A DNA stretch of 51,953 bases from Segatella cerevisiae (GCF_024054555.1 NZ_JAMXLY010000021.1:1-51953); one strand, 5' to 3'. Counted from the first letter of the stretch, positions 24,176-34,061 are shown. The notes: generated from the sequence alone by a model not told the origin. Made by a program: numbers and translations.

Positions 24176-26881
24176 ATGAACAATAACCAGAAAGACGGGA
24201 ATTATAATTCCCATGGCCTGACCGACAAGCAAGTTTTGGAGAATCGTGAGAAGTTTGGTAAGAATCTTTTAACCCCTCCTCACAAGGTATCGATGTGGAA
24301 ACTGTATTTGGATAAATACAAAGATCCTATTATTGAGATATTGCTGGTAGCTGCCGGTATTTCCCTGGTCTTGGGATTCCTTGAGAATGATTTCGTAGAG
24401 ACGATAGGAATATTTGTAGCTATCTTTTTTGCTACTACCGTAGGCTTCTATTTTGAGCGTGACGCAGCGCATAAGTTTGACCTTCTGACTGCTTTAGGTG
24501 AAGAACAACCTGTGAAGGTTCGCCGAAATGGAAAGGTGATGGAGATCCCAAGATATGATGTGGTCGTCGGGGACGTCATTCTGGTTGAAACCGGTGACGA
24601 GATCCCTGCAGACGGTAAACTCTTTTTCTCTCAGAACCTGCAGATCAATGAGTCGCAGTTGACCGGAGAACCGGTAGCAGCCAAGTCTGCTGAGGCCGAG
24701 GAAGAAAAGGACTCTAAAGATGCTGCAGCTTTCCCAAGAAACGTGATCCTTCGTTCTTCTATGGTGATGAGTGGGAGAGGGGAAGCGATAGTCACGGCTG
24801 TAGGAGATGCGACAGAGATCGGAAAAGTTTCCAAACTCACTACTGCTGAAACCTCCGTGAAGACCCCGCTGAACATCCAATTGACCAAGTTGGCTTCTCT
24901 GATTTCCAAAATCGGTTCTTTGATTGCCGTTGCCGCCTTTGTCATCTTTCTGGTACATGATATTCTGACAAATCCGGCCTGGGGTTCAAAGGATTATTTC
25001 TATCTGGCACAGATTGTTCTGAACTATTTCATGATGGCTGTGACCCTTATTGTAATGGCTGTCCCTGAAGGCTTGCCTATGGCAGTGACCCTCGCTTTAG
25101 CCTTGAATATGAGGCGGATGCTGAAGTCGAACAATCTGGTCAGGAAACTCCATGCCTGTGAGACGATGGGAGCCGTGACAGTGATCTGCACAGATAAGAC
25201 CGGTACCCTTACGGAAAACAAGATGACCGTAGGAGAGATGTACCTTTGTCATCCTGAATCTTCCCGAACGGTCCAGTTGCCCGAAGGTGAAAATGAGAAA
25301 GAGTTATTGGTGCATGGCATTGCCGCCAATTCTACGGCGGAGTTGAATGGGAACAAAGGTATCGGAAACCCTACGGAAGTTGCCTTGTTGCTTTGGATGA
25401 AAAAAGAAGGCTACGGGTATGAGAACCTCAGAAAGCAAATGAAGGTTGAAGATCAGATGCCTTTCTCAACAGAAAGAAAATATATGGTTACCATTGCCTC
25501 TTTCGACAATCACCGTTATGTGTTTGTCAAAGGCGCCCCGGAGCGGATTCTGGCCATGTGTGACCTGAGCGATGCAGAGCGCCAGTCGGCAGGCGAAAGG
25601 CTGCTGGGGTATCAGAACCGGGCGATGAGAACACTCGCTTTTGCCTATAAGGAGATTCCTGCAGGGCAATCAGAGGAAGAGCCGTTGGCTACAAGCGTAG
25701 ACCATTTGCTGGTCCATTTATCCTTACAGGCACTGACTGCAATTTCTGATCCTGTCAGAAAAGATGTGCCTGAGGCTGTGAGAAAATGTCAGGATGCCGG
25801 AATAACGGTGAAGATCGTCACCGGTGATACTTCCGCTACTGCTGTAGAAATAGGCAGGCAGATCCACTTGTTTGATGATATCAAACCCGGTACTGATCTG
25901 TCTCCATATACGATTACCGGTACTGAGTGGGAGGCGCTGCCGGATGATGAGGCTTTCCAACGTGCCAAAACGCTTCGGGTCATGTCCAGGGCAAGACCTG
26001 CTGACAAGCAAAGGCTGGTAGAACTCCTTCAGAAAGGTAAAGAAGTGGTTGCCGTAACGGGCGATGGCACCAATGATGCCCCCGCTCTGCACTATGCTCA
26101 TGTGGGACTCTCACTTGGGTCCGGTACATCTGTCGCAAAAGCAGCTTCGGATATCACCCTGATCGACGATTCCTTCAGTTCCATCGCCAGTGCAGTGATG
26201 TGGGGACGATCGATCTATAAGAACATACAGCGGTTCCTGTTCTTCCAACTGACAGTGAATGTGACGGCATTGCTGCTAGTTTTCGTAGGTTCTGTGGTCA
26301 GTACCCAGATGCCGTTGACGGTGACTCAGATCTTATGGGTCAATCTGATTATGGATACCTTTGCAGCCATGGCGCTGGCTTCTCTGCCTCCTTCTCCTGA
26401 GGTGTTGAAGGAAAAACCGAGAGATCCCGACAGTTTCATCATTTCCAAACCGATAGGAATAGGTATATTGGCTTGTGGCTTTGTCTTTTCCCTGATGATG
26501 TTCCTGTTCCTCCTCTGGTGTGTAAGGCGCGGCCCGGAGAGTGGCGTGAGTGTACACGAGTTGACCTGGTTCTTTACCGCCTTCGTTATGCTCCAGTTCT
26601 GGAACCTCTTCAATGCAAAGGCATTGGGAAGCAAGCATTCGGCTTTCTACCAGTTCTTTGCTGATAAAGGAATGCTTTGGGTCTTGCTGATCATCTTGGT
26701 AGGGCAGTGGCTGATCGTCACTTTCGGTAGTACGATGTTCCGGACTGAACCGATGTCATTAAAGGAATGGCTGATCATTATCCTTTCGACCTCTGTTGTC
26801 CTCTGGGTAGGTGAAATCGGACGTATATTCGAAAGACTGGCTGACAGGATCAAGCGGAGACGTGCCGCTGCCGCTGTATAG
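24176..26881 (+). CDS. Calcium-translocating P-type ATPase, PMCA type
   Basis: This 901-aa P2B-like ATPase has the expected order: N-terminal cation-ATPase domain, LTGEP at about residue 162 (TGES in many relatives), VPEGLPMAVTLALA in the fourth membrane helix near 300, and the phosphorylation motif DKTGTLT with Asp340. Further on are KGAPE in the nucleotide-binding domain, TGDGTND near 628, and C-terminal membrane helices ending in a basic tail. It probably exports Ca2+ from the cytoplasm at the expense of ATP. It stands alone between a decayed hip locus and the HAD gene. Substrate preference is inferred from the family; the ATPase class is certain. Confidence 0.9.
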   Translation: MNNNQKDGNYNSHGLTDKQVLENREKFGKNLLTPPHKVSMWKLYLDKYKDPIIEILLVAAGISLVLGFLENDFVETIGIFVAIFFATTVGFYFERDAAHKFDLLTALGEEQPVKVRRNGKVMEIPRYDVVVGDVILVETGDEIPADGKLFFSQNLQINESQLTGEPVAAKSAEAEEEKDSKDAAAFPRNVILRSSMVMSGRGEAIVTAVGDATEIGKVSKLTTAETSVKTPLNIQLTKLASLISKIGSLIAVAAFVIFLVHDILTNPAWGSKDYFYLAQIVLNYFMMAVTLIVMAVPEGLPMAVTLALALNMRRMLKSNNLVRKLHACETMGAVTVICTDKTGTLTENKMTVGEMYLCHPESSRTVQLPEGENEKELLVHGIAANSTAELNGNKGIGNPTEVALLLWMKKEGYGYENLRKQMKVEDQMPFSTERKYMVTIASFDNHRYVFVKGAPERILAMCDLSDAERQSAGERLLGYQNRAMRTLAFAYKEIPAGQSEEEPLATSVDHLLVHLSLQALTAISDPVRKDVPEAVRKCQDAGITVKIVTGDTSATAVEIGRQIHLFDDIKPGTDLSPYTITGTEWEALPDDEAFQRAKTLRVMSRARPADKQRLVELLQKGKEVVAVTGDGTNDAPALHYAHVGLSLGSGTSVAKAASDITLIDDSFSSIASAVMWGRSIYKNIQRFLFFQLTVNVTALLLVFVGSVVSTQMPLTVTQILWVNLIMDTFAAMALASLPPSPEVLKEKPRDPDSFIISKPIGIGILACGFVFSLMMFLFLLWCVRRGPESGVSVHELTWFFTAFVMLQFWNLFNAKALGSKHSAFYQFFADKGMLWVLLIILVGQWLIVTFGSTMFRTEPMSLKEWLIIILSTSVVLWVGEIGRIFERLADRIKRRRAAAAV

Positions 26882-26922
26882 AGGAGCAGAGCGATAAAGC
26901 GGGAGACATAAACAGTTTAGAA

Positions 26923-27561
26923 ATGAATCAAATTAAGAATATTATCTTTGATATGGGCGGTGTGCTCGTTGGCTTGGATGTCCAGAGGTGTGTGGATGCA
27001 TTTACAAGTCTCGGTGCAGGGAGCATTGCCCATTATGTCCAGGAACATCTGACGGAAGACCTTTTTCTGGATATAGAGACGGGAGCGATCAATCAGAAAC
27101 AGTTCTGTGATAAAGTTCGCCTGACTGCGGACATCCAGTGCTCTGACGAGAAAATCGTGTGGGCTTGGAACCAACTGCTGACCGGTATCCCGTCTGCCAA
27201 AAAAGCGCATCTCCTGCAACTTCGTCGTCAAGGGTATCATCTCTTCCTGCTCAGCAATACCAATGTCATGCACTGGAATTACTGTGTCAGAGATTTCTTC
27301 GATGACGGGAAACATACTGTGAATGATTATTTCGAGAAATGCTTCCTGTCTTATCAGATGCAACTCGTCAAACCGTCTGAAGAAATTTACCGGAGTGTAC
27401 TGGATCAGACAGGGATTCAACCTTCTGAGACAGTTTTCATAGACGATACGAAAGTGAACCTCGAAGGCGCTGCCAAAGTTGGACTGAAGACATTCCATGA
27501 TACAAATGAACACAGTTGGCTCGCTCTTTTAGGGAATTTTCTGGAATCGGATAATAGGTAG
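26923..27561 (+). CDS. HAD-superfamily hydrolase (subfamily IA)
   Basis: This 212-aa protein has HAD motif I FDMGGVLVGLD (nucleophile Asp10), motif II LLSNTN near residue 109, the motif III lysine in VKPSEEIYR, and motif IV VFIDDTKVN. The small helical cap is of subfamily IA. It probably dephosphorylates a small metabolite or nucleotide. It lies 13 bases before ribF on the same strand. A flavin-related role (for example on FMN or a riboflavin precursor) is possible from this linkage, but only as inference. Confidence 0.85.
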   Translation: MNQIKNIIFDMGGVLVGLDVQRCVDAFTSLGAGSIAHYVQEHLTEDLFLDIETGAINQKQFCDKVRLTADIQCSDEKIVWAWNQLLTGIPSAKKAHLLQLRRQGYHLFLLSNTNVMHWNYCVRDFFDDGKHTVNDYFEKCFLSYQMQLVKPSEEIYRSVLDQTGIQPSETVFIDDTKVNLEGAAKVGLKTFHDTNEHSWLALLGNFLESDNR

Positions 27562-27573
27562 CGGTCGTTGATA

Positions 27574-28527
27574 ATGGATACAATATATTTAGACAATAAT
27601 CATCATCTGCAGGCGATGAAACCCTGTGTCGCCACTATCGGCTTTTTCGATGGTGTGCACCGTGGCCATCAGTTTCTGATCAAACAGGTTGTAGATGATG
27701 CCCGAAGAGAGGGGCTAGAGTCGTTGGTCATCACTTTTGACCAGCACCCCCGTAAGGTCCTGCAAAGCGATTATCAGCCCCAGTTGTTGAGTACGCTGGA
27801 CGAGAAACTTGTCCTTCTTTCCAAAACGGAAATAGACCATACTGTCGTACTTCATTTTGATAAAGCGATGGCAAGTTTGTCGGCTTATGACTTTATGGCT
27901 CAGGTGCTCAGGGATAAACTGAAAGTCAAGAAACTCTTTATCGGATACGATAACCGTTTCGGACATAACCGTGCAGAAGGCTTTAATGAATATGTGAAAT
28001 ACGGTCAGCAACTCGGCATAGAGGTGTTGAAGAGTACGGCTTTTGTCATGAACGGCGTGAATGTGAGTTCTACAGTCATACGCTCATTGCTCAAAGACGG
28101 TGAGGTGGAACTTGCCAATCATTGCCTGGGTTATCCTTACACCCTGTTTGGAAGAGTGGTAAGAGGTTTCCAACAAGGCCGTAAACTGGGTTTCCCTACG
28201 GCAAATCTTGACTCAGGGAGTCATGACCAACTCATACCGGCACAAGGCGTATATGCCGTGATGACCAGAATAGAAGGGTCTGTGGTATATATGCGGTCGA
28301 TGATGGATATCGGGACAAGACCCACCTTTAATGGACGGAATCTGACTTTAGAGGTGAATATCTTTCATTTTGAAGGCGATATTTATGGTAAGAAATTGTT
28401 CGTCAGTTTAATGCACAGGATTCGTGAAGACAAGAAATTCCCTAGCGTGAAAGCGTTGCAGGATCAACTCTTTGAGGATCGTAGAATGGTCAATGAACAA
28501 TTTGATAAAGATTTAGAAAATGAGTAA
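27574..28527 (+). CDS. ribF: Bifunctional riboflavin kinase/FAD synthetase RibF
   Basis: RibF converts riboflavin to FMN and then FAD. The N-terminal FAD synthetase half has the nucleotidyltransferase motif GFFDGVHRGHQFL near residue 23 and FIGYDNRFGHNR in the middle. The C-terminal riboflavin kinase half starts at GRVVRGFQQGRKLGFPTANL and continues with MMDIGTRPTFNG. The ATG at 27574 is preferred over a TTG six bases upstream; that gives 317 aa, normal for the family. The stop overlaps the next gene's start, so ribF is cotranscribed with the CPBP protease gene. Confidence 0.93.
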   Translation: MDTIYLDNNHHLQAMKPCVATIGFFDGVHRGHQFLIKQVVDDARREGLESLVITFDQHPRKVLQSDYQPQLLSTLDEKLVLLSKTEIDHTVVLHFDKAMASLSAYDFMAQVLRDKLKVKKLFIGYDNRFGHNRAEGFNEYVKYGQQLGIEVLKSTAFVMNGVNVSSTVIRSLLKDGEVELANHCLGYPYTLFGRVVRGFQQGRKLGFPTANLDSGSHDQLIPAQGVYAVMTRIEGSVVYMRSMMDIGTRPTFNGRNLTLEVNIFHFEGDIYGKKLFVSLMHRIREDKKFPSVKALQDQLFEDRRMVNEQFDKDLENE

Positions 28528-29344
28528 GACTACAAGAGGAATCTTAAATGTCGTAGAGTTTGTTGTTGTCTTCTTTCTGATCCAAGTGATCGTTGAGATG
28601 GCAGGAGCTGAAATAGTTGCCCACAACAGTCATCTGACTTTCCAGCAGGTGATATCAGGTATCACGGCGGGGCATCAGGGGGCGCTCATCGCCATCACTA
28701 CTGCCCTCAGCAGTGTCATCACCATCGTCCTCTTCTCTTGCCTGAAATGGGCGCCGGTATCACGTACTTACCTACAGTCAAAGCCATGGGGGGTGATGAT
28801 CTGGGTGGTTATGCTGACCTTGGGTACAATCCTGCCCGCCGAATGGCTGGATGAGAAATTGAATCTGGTGATGCCCGAGAACTACGGTCAACTCTTTGAC
28901 AGTGTGATGAAGAATCCTTGGGGCTATGTCGCCATCGGTATCTTTGCGCCTCTTGCAGAAGAGATGGTGTTCAGAGGCGGGGTCCTCCGCGTCTTGCTCA
29001 AACTGTTTCATCAGAAATGGCACTGGATTGCCATAGCCCTCTCTGCTCTGGTCTTTGCTGCAGTGCATGGGAATATCGCTCAGGGCGTACACGCCTTTGT
29101 CATTGGGCTCTTCTTGGGATGGATGTATTATCGTACGGACAGCATTATTCCGGGAATCATCCTGCATTGGGTGAACAATACAGTAGCTTATTTCATGTTC
29201 AATCTCATGCCTTGGATGGCTGACGGCAAACTGATAGACTTGTTCCATGGGAACGAGCGATTGATGGTGGAAGGCATTGTATTCTCCTTCTGCATCCTTG
29301 TTCCAAGTATTTATCAGTTGTATATCCGATTGAAGAAAGCTTGA
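28520..29344 (+). CDS. CPBP-family intramembrane metalloprotease
   Basis: This 274-aa protein has several predicted membrane helices and the Rce1/CPBP (Abi) signature: EEMVFRGGVLRVL (motif 1 Glu-Glu and Arg), FAAVHGN (motif 2 His) and ILHWVNN (motif 3 His). The glutamates and histidines needed for a membrane protease are present. Bacterial members act in protein maturation, bacteriocin self-immunity or signalling; the substrate is unknown. It overlaps ribF by eight bases. The last codons are followed by a near-exact duplicate of CGATTGAAGAAAGC, separated by five bases. Confidence 0.85.
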   Translation: MSKTTRGILNVVEFVVVFFLIQVIVEMAGAEIVAHNSHLTFQQVISGITAGHQGALIAITTALSSVITIVLFSCLKWAPVSRTYLQSKPWGVMIWVVMLTLGTILPAEWLDEKLNLVMPENYGQLFDSVMKNPWGYVAIGIFAPLAEEMVFRGGVLRVLLKLFHQKWHWIAIALSALVFAAVHGNIAQGVHAFVIGLFLGWMYYRTDSIIPGIILHWVNNTVAYFMFNLMPWMADGKLIDLFHGNERLMVEGIVFSFCILVPSIYQLYIRLKKA

Positions 29345-29393
29345 CCGATTGAAGAAAGCATTTTCAATTGGCGGAAGCATAAGAAAAAGATGA

Positions 29394-29428
29394 AGGGCTG
29401 TCAGTCATTTGACCGGCAGCCCTTTTTC
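29394..29428 (+). terminator. Rho-independent terminator after the CPBP gene
   Basis: AGGGCTG at 29394-29400 pairs with CAGCCCT at 29417-29423 and is followed by a T run. It closes the HAD-ribF-CPBP unit. Confidence 0.8.
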
Positions 29429-29532
29429 TACGTTAGTATGTTATGAAAAATTTGAGAGAAATGAAACTTCACAGTTTCAAGAGATGTTGTTTTAACTAAA
29501 CATGATATTTATAGAGAAAGCATAGAAAAATT

Positions 29533-30021
29533 CTATTTGAGTATCGTACCTGCGGGAGTGGGGGATGTCGGAACGACATTGCTTTGCTGTACGCTGTCGA
29601 TAACCGCTGTATCCAATCCCATTGCGACAGAAGCTCCCTTTACGGATTTGAGGCCTGTCGTGTTTGCTGCCGGTTTGTCGGCTTCCCTGAAAGGTACCTG
29701 AGCTGCATTGCCCAGTGTCAGTAATATGGCTACGATGGCAGCCGCTTTGAAGAGGGGCATCAGGCGCTGGTGCATCGTGATCACGCGTGCTTTTACCGTC
29801 CTTGGACCCTCCGTCTTCGACAATACTTTCTCATCGAAATCTTCTCCTAGAACGTCTTTCTTCGTCTCATCCTGCATATAGCAGAAGAGTGTCTGATAGG
29901 GTTGTAGTTCTACGGGAACATCTTTCTGGCTGAAGAACGCGCGGAGAATTTCCTCTTCTTCAAGAGTAGTTTCGCCTTTCCAATAGCGTTCCAAAAGTTG
30001 ATTAATGTACTTATAGTCCAT
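29533..30021 (-). CDS. Small membrane protein paired with the ECF sigma factor, possible anti-sigma
   Basis: The ATG at 30021 (MDYKYINQLLERYW) is preferred because the longer frame starts inside the sigma factor gene. The protein is about 162 aa. The N-terminal 70 residues are helical and acidic (YWKGETTLEEEEILRAFF), followed by one hydrophobic segment (LFKAAAIVAILLTLG) and a Ser/Pro/Thr-rich end. Such short proteins follow ECF sigma genes in many Bacteroidales and are thought to bind the sigma factor. Its start overlaps the sigma stop by 11 bases, so translation is probably coupled. Confidence 0.7.
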   Translation of the reverse strand: MDYKYINQLLERYWKGETTLEEEEILRAFFSQKDVPVELQPYQTLFCYMQDETKKDVLGEDFDEKVLSKTEGPRTVKARVITMHQRLMPLFKAAAIVAILLTLGNAAQVPFREADKPAANTTGLKSVKGASVAMGLDTAVIDSVQQSNVVPTSPTPAGTILK

Positions 30022-30523
30022 ATTTGTCGAGTTCCTGATATTTTCTTTTAATAAATTGACGTGCACGGAAGATATTGACTTTTACTTGTTCCTCCGTTAT
30101 GCCCATGATTGTGGCAATTTCCTTGTAAGGTTTCCCTTCAAAATCTCGGAGCTGTATGCAGGTCCGTTGCTTTTCCGAGAGTTGGTCGATGAGTTGTCTC
30201 ACACTCTTGATCCGGTCTATCCGGATCATTTCCTCTGAAGGATCTGAAGACAAGTCTGCTTGCTCGCTGAACCTGTCGTCAAGAGAGGCCGTCTGATTTT
30301 CGCGTCGCTTGTGGCGGTCGAAAGAAAGATTCCTGGTGATCGTGTAGCAATAGGACTCAATAGATTCTATTTCTTCCCATTTATCCCGATTGTTCCAGAC
30401 TTTGATCAGCGTATCTTGGACGATGTCTTCCGCTTCTTCTCTGTTGAGAGTAATGCGCAATGCCAGTCTGAAGAGTTGATTCTTCAGCGGCAACACATCG
30501 TTACGAAAGCTAATCTTTTTCAT
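30011..30523 (-). CDS. ECF-subfamily RNA polymerase sigma factor
   Basis: This 170-aa protein has region 2 (LFRLALRITLNREEAEDIVQ, TLIKVWNN, YCYTITRNLSFDRHKR) and region 4 (LIDQLSEKQRTCIQLRDFEG, KPYKEIATIMGITEEQVKV), with no region 1 or 3, as in extracytoplasmic-function sigma factors. A GAGAGG ribosome site precedes the ATG. The reverse complement of 30555-30562 reads TAACTTTC, a near match to the -7 box; it could also be an autoregulated ECF promoter. It probably directs transcription for an envelope or stress response together with the partner encoded just downstream. The regulon cannot be seen from here. Confidence 0.9.
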   Translation of the reverse strand: MKKISFRNDVLPLKNQLFRLALRITLNREEAEDIVQDTLIKVWNNRDKWEEIESIESYCYTITRNLSFDRHKRRENQTASLDDRFSEQADLSSDPSEEMIRIDRIKSVRQLIDQLSEKQRTCIQLRDFEGKPYKEIATIMGITEEQVKVNIFRARQFIKRKYQELDKYGL

Positions 30524-30648
30524 CCTCTCTGAATAAATGACGACTCAGTTATCTGAAAGTTACAGTAAAGCGGAATTTTCTCTCAGATTTAATATTGGTT
30601 AACAATCCCGGCATCTTGAGGCGGGAACAATGAAGTCAGCAAAGGGTC

Positions 30649-31428
30649 TTATGACCTGATTACTGTTCCCTTCCGGCCATCTAACGCAGAATACTTGGTG
30701 ATAATCACTTCCTTGACGCCTTTGTCCACTGCTTCGAGCGCATTCTGGAGTTTGGGAACCATTCCTTTTGCGACTGTCCCTTCTGCTGCATACCGGTCAA
30801 AAGCGGCTCTGTTGATAACCGGAATGACGCTGTCATTGTCGTCAGGATTGCTGAGGACACCGTTCTTTTCAAAACTGTAGATCAGTGTGACTTCTTCCAA
30901 GCGAGACAGCGCTTTGGCTGTTTCGGCCGCTATCGTATCGGCATTTGTATTCAACAGTTGACCTTTGCCATCGCAGGTAATGGGAGCGATGACAGGCACG
31001 ATGTCCTGCCGGATGAGCGCCTGAAGGCTATAGCCGTTTACGGTGTCTATATCCCCTACAAAACCGAAATCTATGCCTTTGACCAACGGGCGTCGGTGAC
31101 TGCGGATCACATCCATGTCTGCACCGGTCAAACCGAGTGCATTGACACCCTTTGACTGTAACTGTGCCACTAAGTTCTTGTTGATCAGACCACCATAGAC
31201 CATCGTGACGATGCGCAGCATGTCCGCATCCGTAATGCGGCGGCCTTCAACCATCTTACTTTGGATACCCAAAGCGGAAGCAATTTTGGTAGCGCTCCTG
31301 CCTCCCCCATGGACTAACAACTTATGTCCGGGAATAGCTGTGAAGGCAGTCAGGAACTCTTCCAGTTTGGTGCTGTCTTCGACTACGGCTCCTCCAACTT
31401 TTACGATTGTCAGATGTTCTTTATTCAT
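30649..31428 (-). CDS. argB: Acetylglutamate kinase
   Basis: This 259-aa protein is the second enzyme of arginine biosynthesis and phosphorylates N-acetylglutamate (or N-succinylglutamate in some Bacteroidales). It carries the amino-acid-kinase motifs KVGGAVVEDSTKL, LLVHGGGRSATKI (nucleotide/acyl binding), LTGADMD and INTNADTIAAETA, with LLNTNAD at the active site, and AKGMVPKLQNALEAVDKG near the end. It starts 24 bases downstream of speA on the same strand, so argB and speA probably share a transcript that links arginine synthesis and its conversion to agmatine. Confidence 0.92.
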   Translation of the reverse strand: MNKEHLTIVKVGGAVVEDSTKLEEFLTAFTAIPGHKLLVHGGGRSATKIASALGIQSKMVEGRRITDADMLRIVTMVYGGLINKNLVAQLQSKGVNALGLTGADMDVIRSHRRPLVKGIDFGFVGDIDTVNGYSLQALIRQDIVPVIAPITCDGKGQLLNTNADTIAAETAKALSRLEEVTLIYSFEKNGVLSNPDDNDSVIPVINRAAFDRYAAEGTVAKGMVPKLQNALEAVDKGVKEVIITKYSALDGRKGTVIRS

Positions 31429-31452
31429 ATCTTTCCATCTTTTAGAAGATTT

Positions 31453-33345
31453 TCAGTCCAGATAAGTATAGCCATAGAGTCCACTACGGTAATTATTGAG
31501 AAATTCTTTGCCTTCTTTGAGGGAGATCTTGTTCTCCTTCATACTTTTGGTGACCCACTGCTCCAACTGCCGGACGAGTTTTTTGGGATTATACTGAACG
31601 TATCCGAGAACGTCTGAGACAGTCTCGCCGTCATAGATCTGGTCGATGCTATAATGGCCGTCCTTTACAGTGATATGGGCAGCATTGGTATCTCCGAAGA
31701 GATTGTGCATATCCCCCAATATCTCTTGATACGCTCCTACCAGAAAGACGCCGAGATAATAGGGTTCACCTTTCTTCAAGGCATGCAAAGGAAGGACATT
31801 GGAGATATGGTCATTGCTGACAAAGTTGGCTATCTTTCCGTCGCTGTCACAGGTAATATCTTGAATGGTGGCATTGCGGGTGGGCTTTTCATTGAGTCGC
31901 TCGATAGGCATGATCGGGAAGAGTTGGTCGATGGCCCAACTGTCGGGAAGACTTTGGAAGAGGGAGAAATTACAGAAGTATTTGTCAGCTAAGATCTTGT
32001 CGAATCCTCGGAGTTCGTCGGGCACATGCTTCATGGTCTTGGCCATATTGTTGATCTCATGGCAGACGCTCCAGTACATACTCTCTATTTCTGCCCTTGT
32101 CTTCAGGTTGATGATCCCGTGGGTAAAGAGTTCTAGGGCTTCATCCCTGATCTGTTCGGCATCGTGCCAGTCTTCCAGCATGGAATGTGAATTCAGGTTA
32201 TCCCAGATGTCGTACAAGTCCTTGACCAGTTGGTGATCCGTTTCCTTCGCTTCAAACTCTTCCGGCATTTCCGGCAGGGAAGCTGTTTCCAGAACATTGA
32301 TGACGAGTACGGAGTGGTGGGCAGCGAGACTGCGACCACTTTCCGTGATGATGTTCGGGTGGGCGATCTGGTTCTTGTTGGCAGCTTCCACGAAGGTGTA
32401 GACACAGTCGTTGACATATTCCTGAATGGAGTAGTTGACAGAACTTTCGCTGCTTGAACTTCTCGTGCCGTCATAATCGACACCCAGTCCACCGCCACAG
32501 TCCACGAAATCCACGTCATAGCCCATCTGGTGCAGGTTGACATAGAATTGTGCAGCTTCTTGAAGCGCATCTTGGATACGGCGGATGCGGGTGATCTGAC
32601 TGCCGATATGGAAATGGATGAGCCTCAGACAGTCGTGCAGTCCCATATCATCGAGTTTCTTGAGAGCGTCCAGAATCTCTGAAGAAGTCAGTCCGAATTT
32701 AGAAGCATCACCGCCACTCTCTTCCCATTTCCCTGAACCGGTAGATGCGAGTTTGATGCGGATGCCCAGATTCGGCTTGACGTCAAGTTCCTTAGCCACC
32801 TTGGCTATAATATCGAGTTCGTTCAGTTTCTCTACGACGATGAAGATGCGTTTGCCCATCTTTTGGGCAAGCATGGCCATTTCGATATAACTCTGGTCTT
32901 TGTAGCCGTTGCAGATGATCAGGGAATCACTTTGGCATTGCACGGCAATGACAGCATGCAATTCTGGTTTAGAACCGGCTTCCAGTCCCAGATTGAACTT
33001 TTGACCGTGAGAGATGATCTCTTCGACGACAGGTTGCATTTGGTTGACTTTGATCGGATAGATAATAAAGTTCTGTCCTTTAAAGTCGTATTCTTTTTTC
33101 GATTTTGCGAAACAGTTGGCAAATTTTTCGATGCGGCTGTCCAGTATATCAGGAAACCGGAGGAGTACAGGTGCCGTGACATCGCGCAGTGCCAGTTCGT
33201 TCATCACTTCCCGCAGGTCTATCTGCGTGCCGTCTTTACAAGGAGTTACATAGACATCTCCTTTTTCGTTGATACCGAAGTAAGAGGTTCCCCAGCCTTT
33301 GATGTTGTAGAGTTCCTCTGAGTCTTCAATCGTCCACTTTTTCAT
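31453..33345 (-). CDS. speA: Biosynthetic arginine decarboxylase
   Basis: This 630-aa PLP enzyme of fold III turns arginine into agmatine, the first step of polyamine synthesis from arginine. It has YPIKVNQMQPVVEEI with the PLP-binding lysine near residue 98, the phosphate-binding LIHFHIGSQI, FVDCGGGLGVDYDG, and the conserved ITESGRSLAAHHSVLV. The long C-terminus with FQSLPDSWAIDQLFPIMP is typical of SpeA. The length fits the family. It precedes argB by 24 bases and lies 140 bases downstream of aroK on the same strand. Confidence 0.93.
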   Translation of the reverse strand: MKKWTIEDSEELYNIKGWGTSYFGINEKGDVYVTPCKDGTQIDLREVMNELALRDVTAPVLLRFPDILDSRIEKFANCFAKSKKEYDFKGQNFIIYPIKVNQMQPVVEEIISHGQKFNLGLEAGSKPELHAVIAVQCQSDSLIICNGYKDQSYIEMAMLAQKMGKRIFIVVEKLNELDIIAKVAKELDVKPNLGIRIKLASTGSGKWEESGGDASKFGLTSSEILDALKKLDDMGLHDCLRLIHFHIGSQITRIRRIQDALQEAAQFYVNLHQMGYDVDFVDCGGGLGVDYDGTRSSSSESSVNYSIQEYVNDCVYTFVEAANKNQIAHPNIITESGRSLAAHHSVLVINVLETASLPEMPEEFEAKETDHQLVKDLYDIWDNLNSHSMLEDWHDAEQIRDEALELFTHGIINLKTRAEIESMYWSVCHEINNMAKTMKHVPDELRGFDKILADKYFCNFSLFQSLPDSWAIDQLFPIMPIERLNEKPTRNATIQDITCDSDGKIANFVSNDHISNVLPLHALKKGEPYYLGVFLVGAYQEILGDMHNLFGDTNAAHITVKDGHYSIDQIYDGETVSDVLGYVQYNPKKLVRQLEQWVTKSMKENKISLKEGKEFLNNYRSGLYGYTYLD

Positions 33346-33485
33346 TATTTATACAGAGAAGGTTTTTAAATCAGATTTGCTGATTTTGATACTATTAAAT
33401 GATATATACCGGTAAAATCCCTGTCAATCTTCTACAGATTCTGACGGATCCCGCCCTCAAAGGGTGTCTTCAGGATAGTTCCCTG

Positions 33486-34022
33486 CTATTTTGTTTCTAT
33501 TCCGATCAACTTTTTCAACTGGTCAACAGTTGTTTTGATCTTTTCGTAATTATTCATTAGATTCACGTCCAGCGTATATTTAGCCTTCAGGTAGAAAGGC
33601 TCACGCTCTGCAAGTTGTTGCTTTATAAAGACCTGTACTTCTTCCGGTGTCTTGTTCAGCAAGAGCGGACGAACAGTCTTTCCCATCTTCAAGTGTCCGT
33701 AAAGGACTTCAGGGGTTGCCTTAAGGTAGACGGTTTCCCCTTGTCGGTTCAAATAGTCCATATTGTCGAAGAAGCAAGGCGTGCCGCCCCCACAACTGAG
33801 GATGACATTATCGAATTCCGCCACTTCGTGGAGCATGTTGTATTCGATCTGGCGGAAACCGGCCTCGCCCTGTTCGTCAAAGAGTTGTTTGACCGTCTTC
33901 CTCATCCTGCTCTCAATGTACCAGTCCAGATCGTAGAATTGACGGTTCAGTTGACCGGCAAGTGCTTTTCCTACTGTTGTCTTGCCGGCACCCATGTACC
34001 CGATAATGATGATTCTTTTCAT
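33486..34022 (-). CDS. aroK: Shikimate kinase
   Basis: The ATG at 34022 (MKRIIIIGYMGAGKTTVGK) is preferred over 34061, since it gives the usual 178-aa length and puts the Walker A GYMGAGKT at the N-terminus. Shikimate-binding and lid motifs are seen: DLDWYIESRMRKTV, ILSCGGGTPCF, and RPLLLNK in the lid. It phosphorylates shikimate in aromatic amino acid synthesis. It begins 40 bases after the topA stop on the same strand, so the two are likely cotranscribed. Confidence 0.92.
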   Translation of the reverse strand: MKRIIIIGYMGAGKTTVGKALAGQLNRQFYDLDWYIESRMRKTVKQLFDEQGEAGFRQIEYNMLHEVAEFDNVILSCGGGTPCFFDNMDYLNRQGETVYLKATPEVLYGHLKMGKTVRPLLLNKTPEEVQVFIKQQLAEREPFYLKAKYTLDVNLMNNYEKIKTTVDQLKKLIGIETK

Positions 34023-34061
34023 TTGCCTGCCCTGATCTTCTTTGCAATCTTCGAATGGCAT

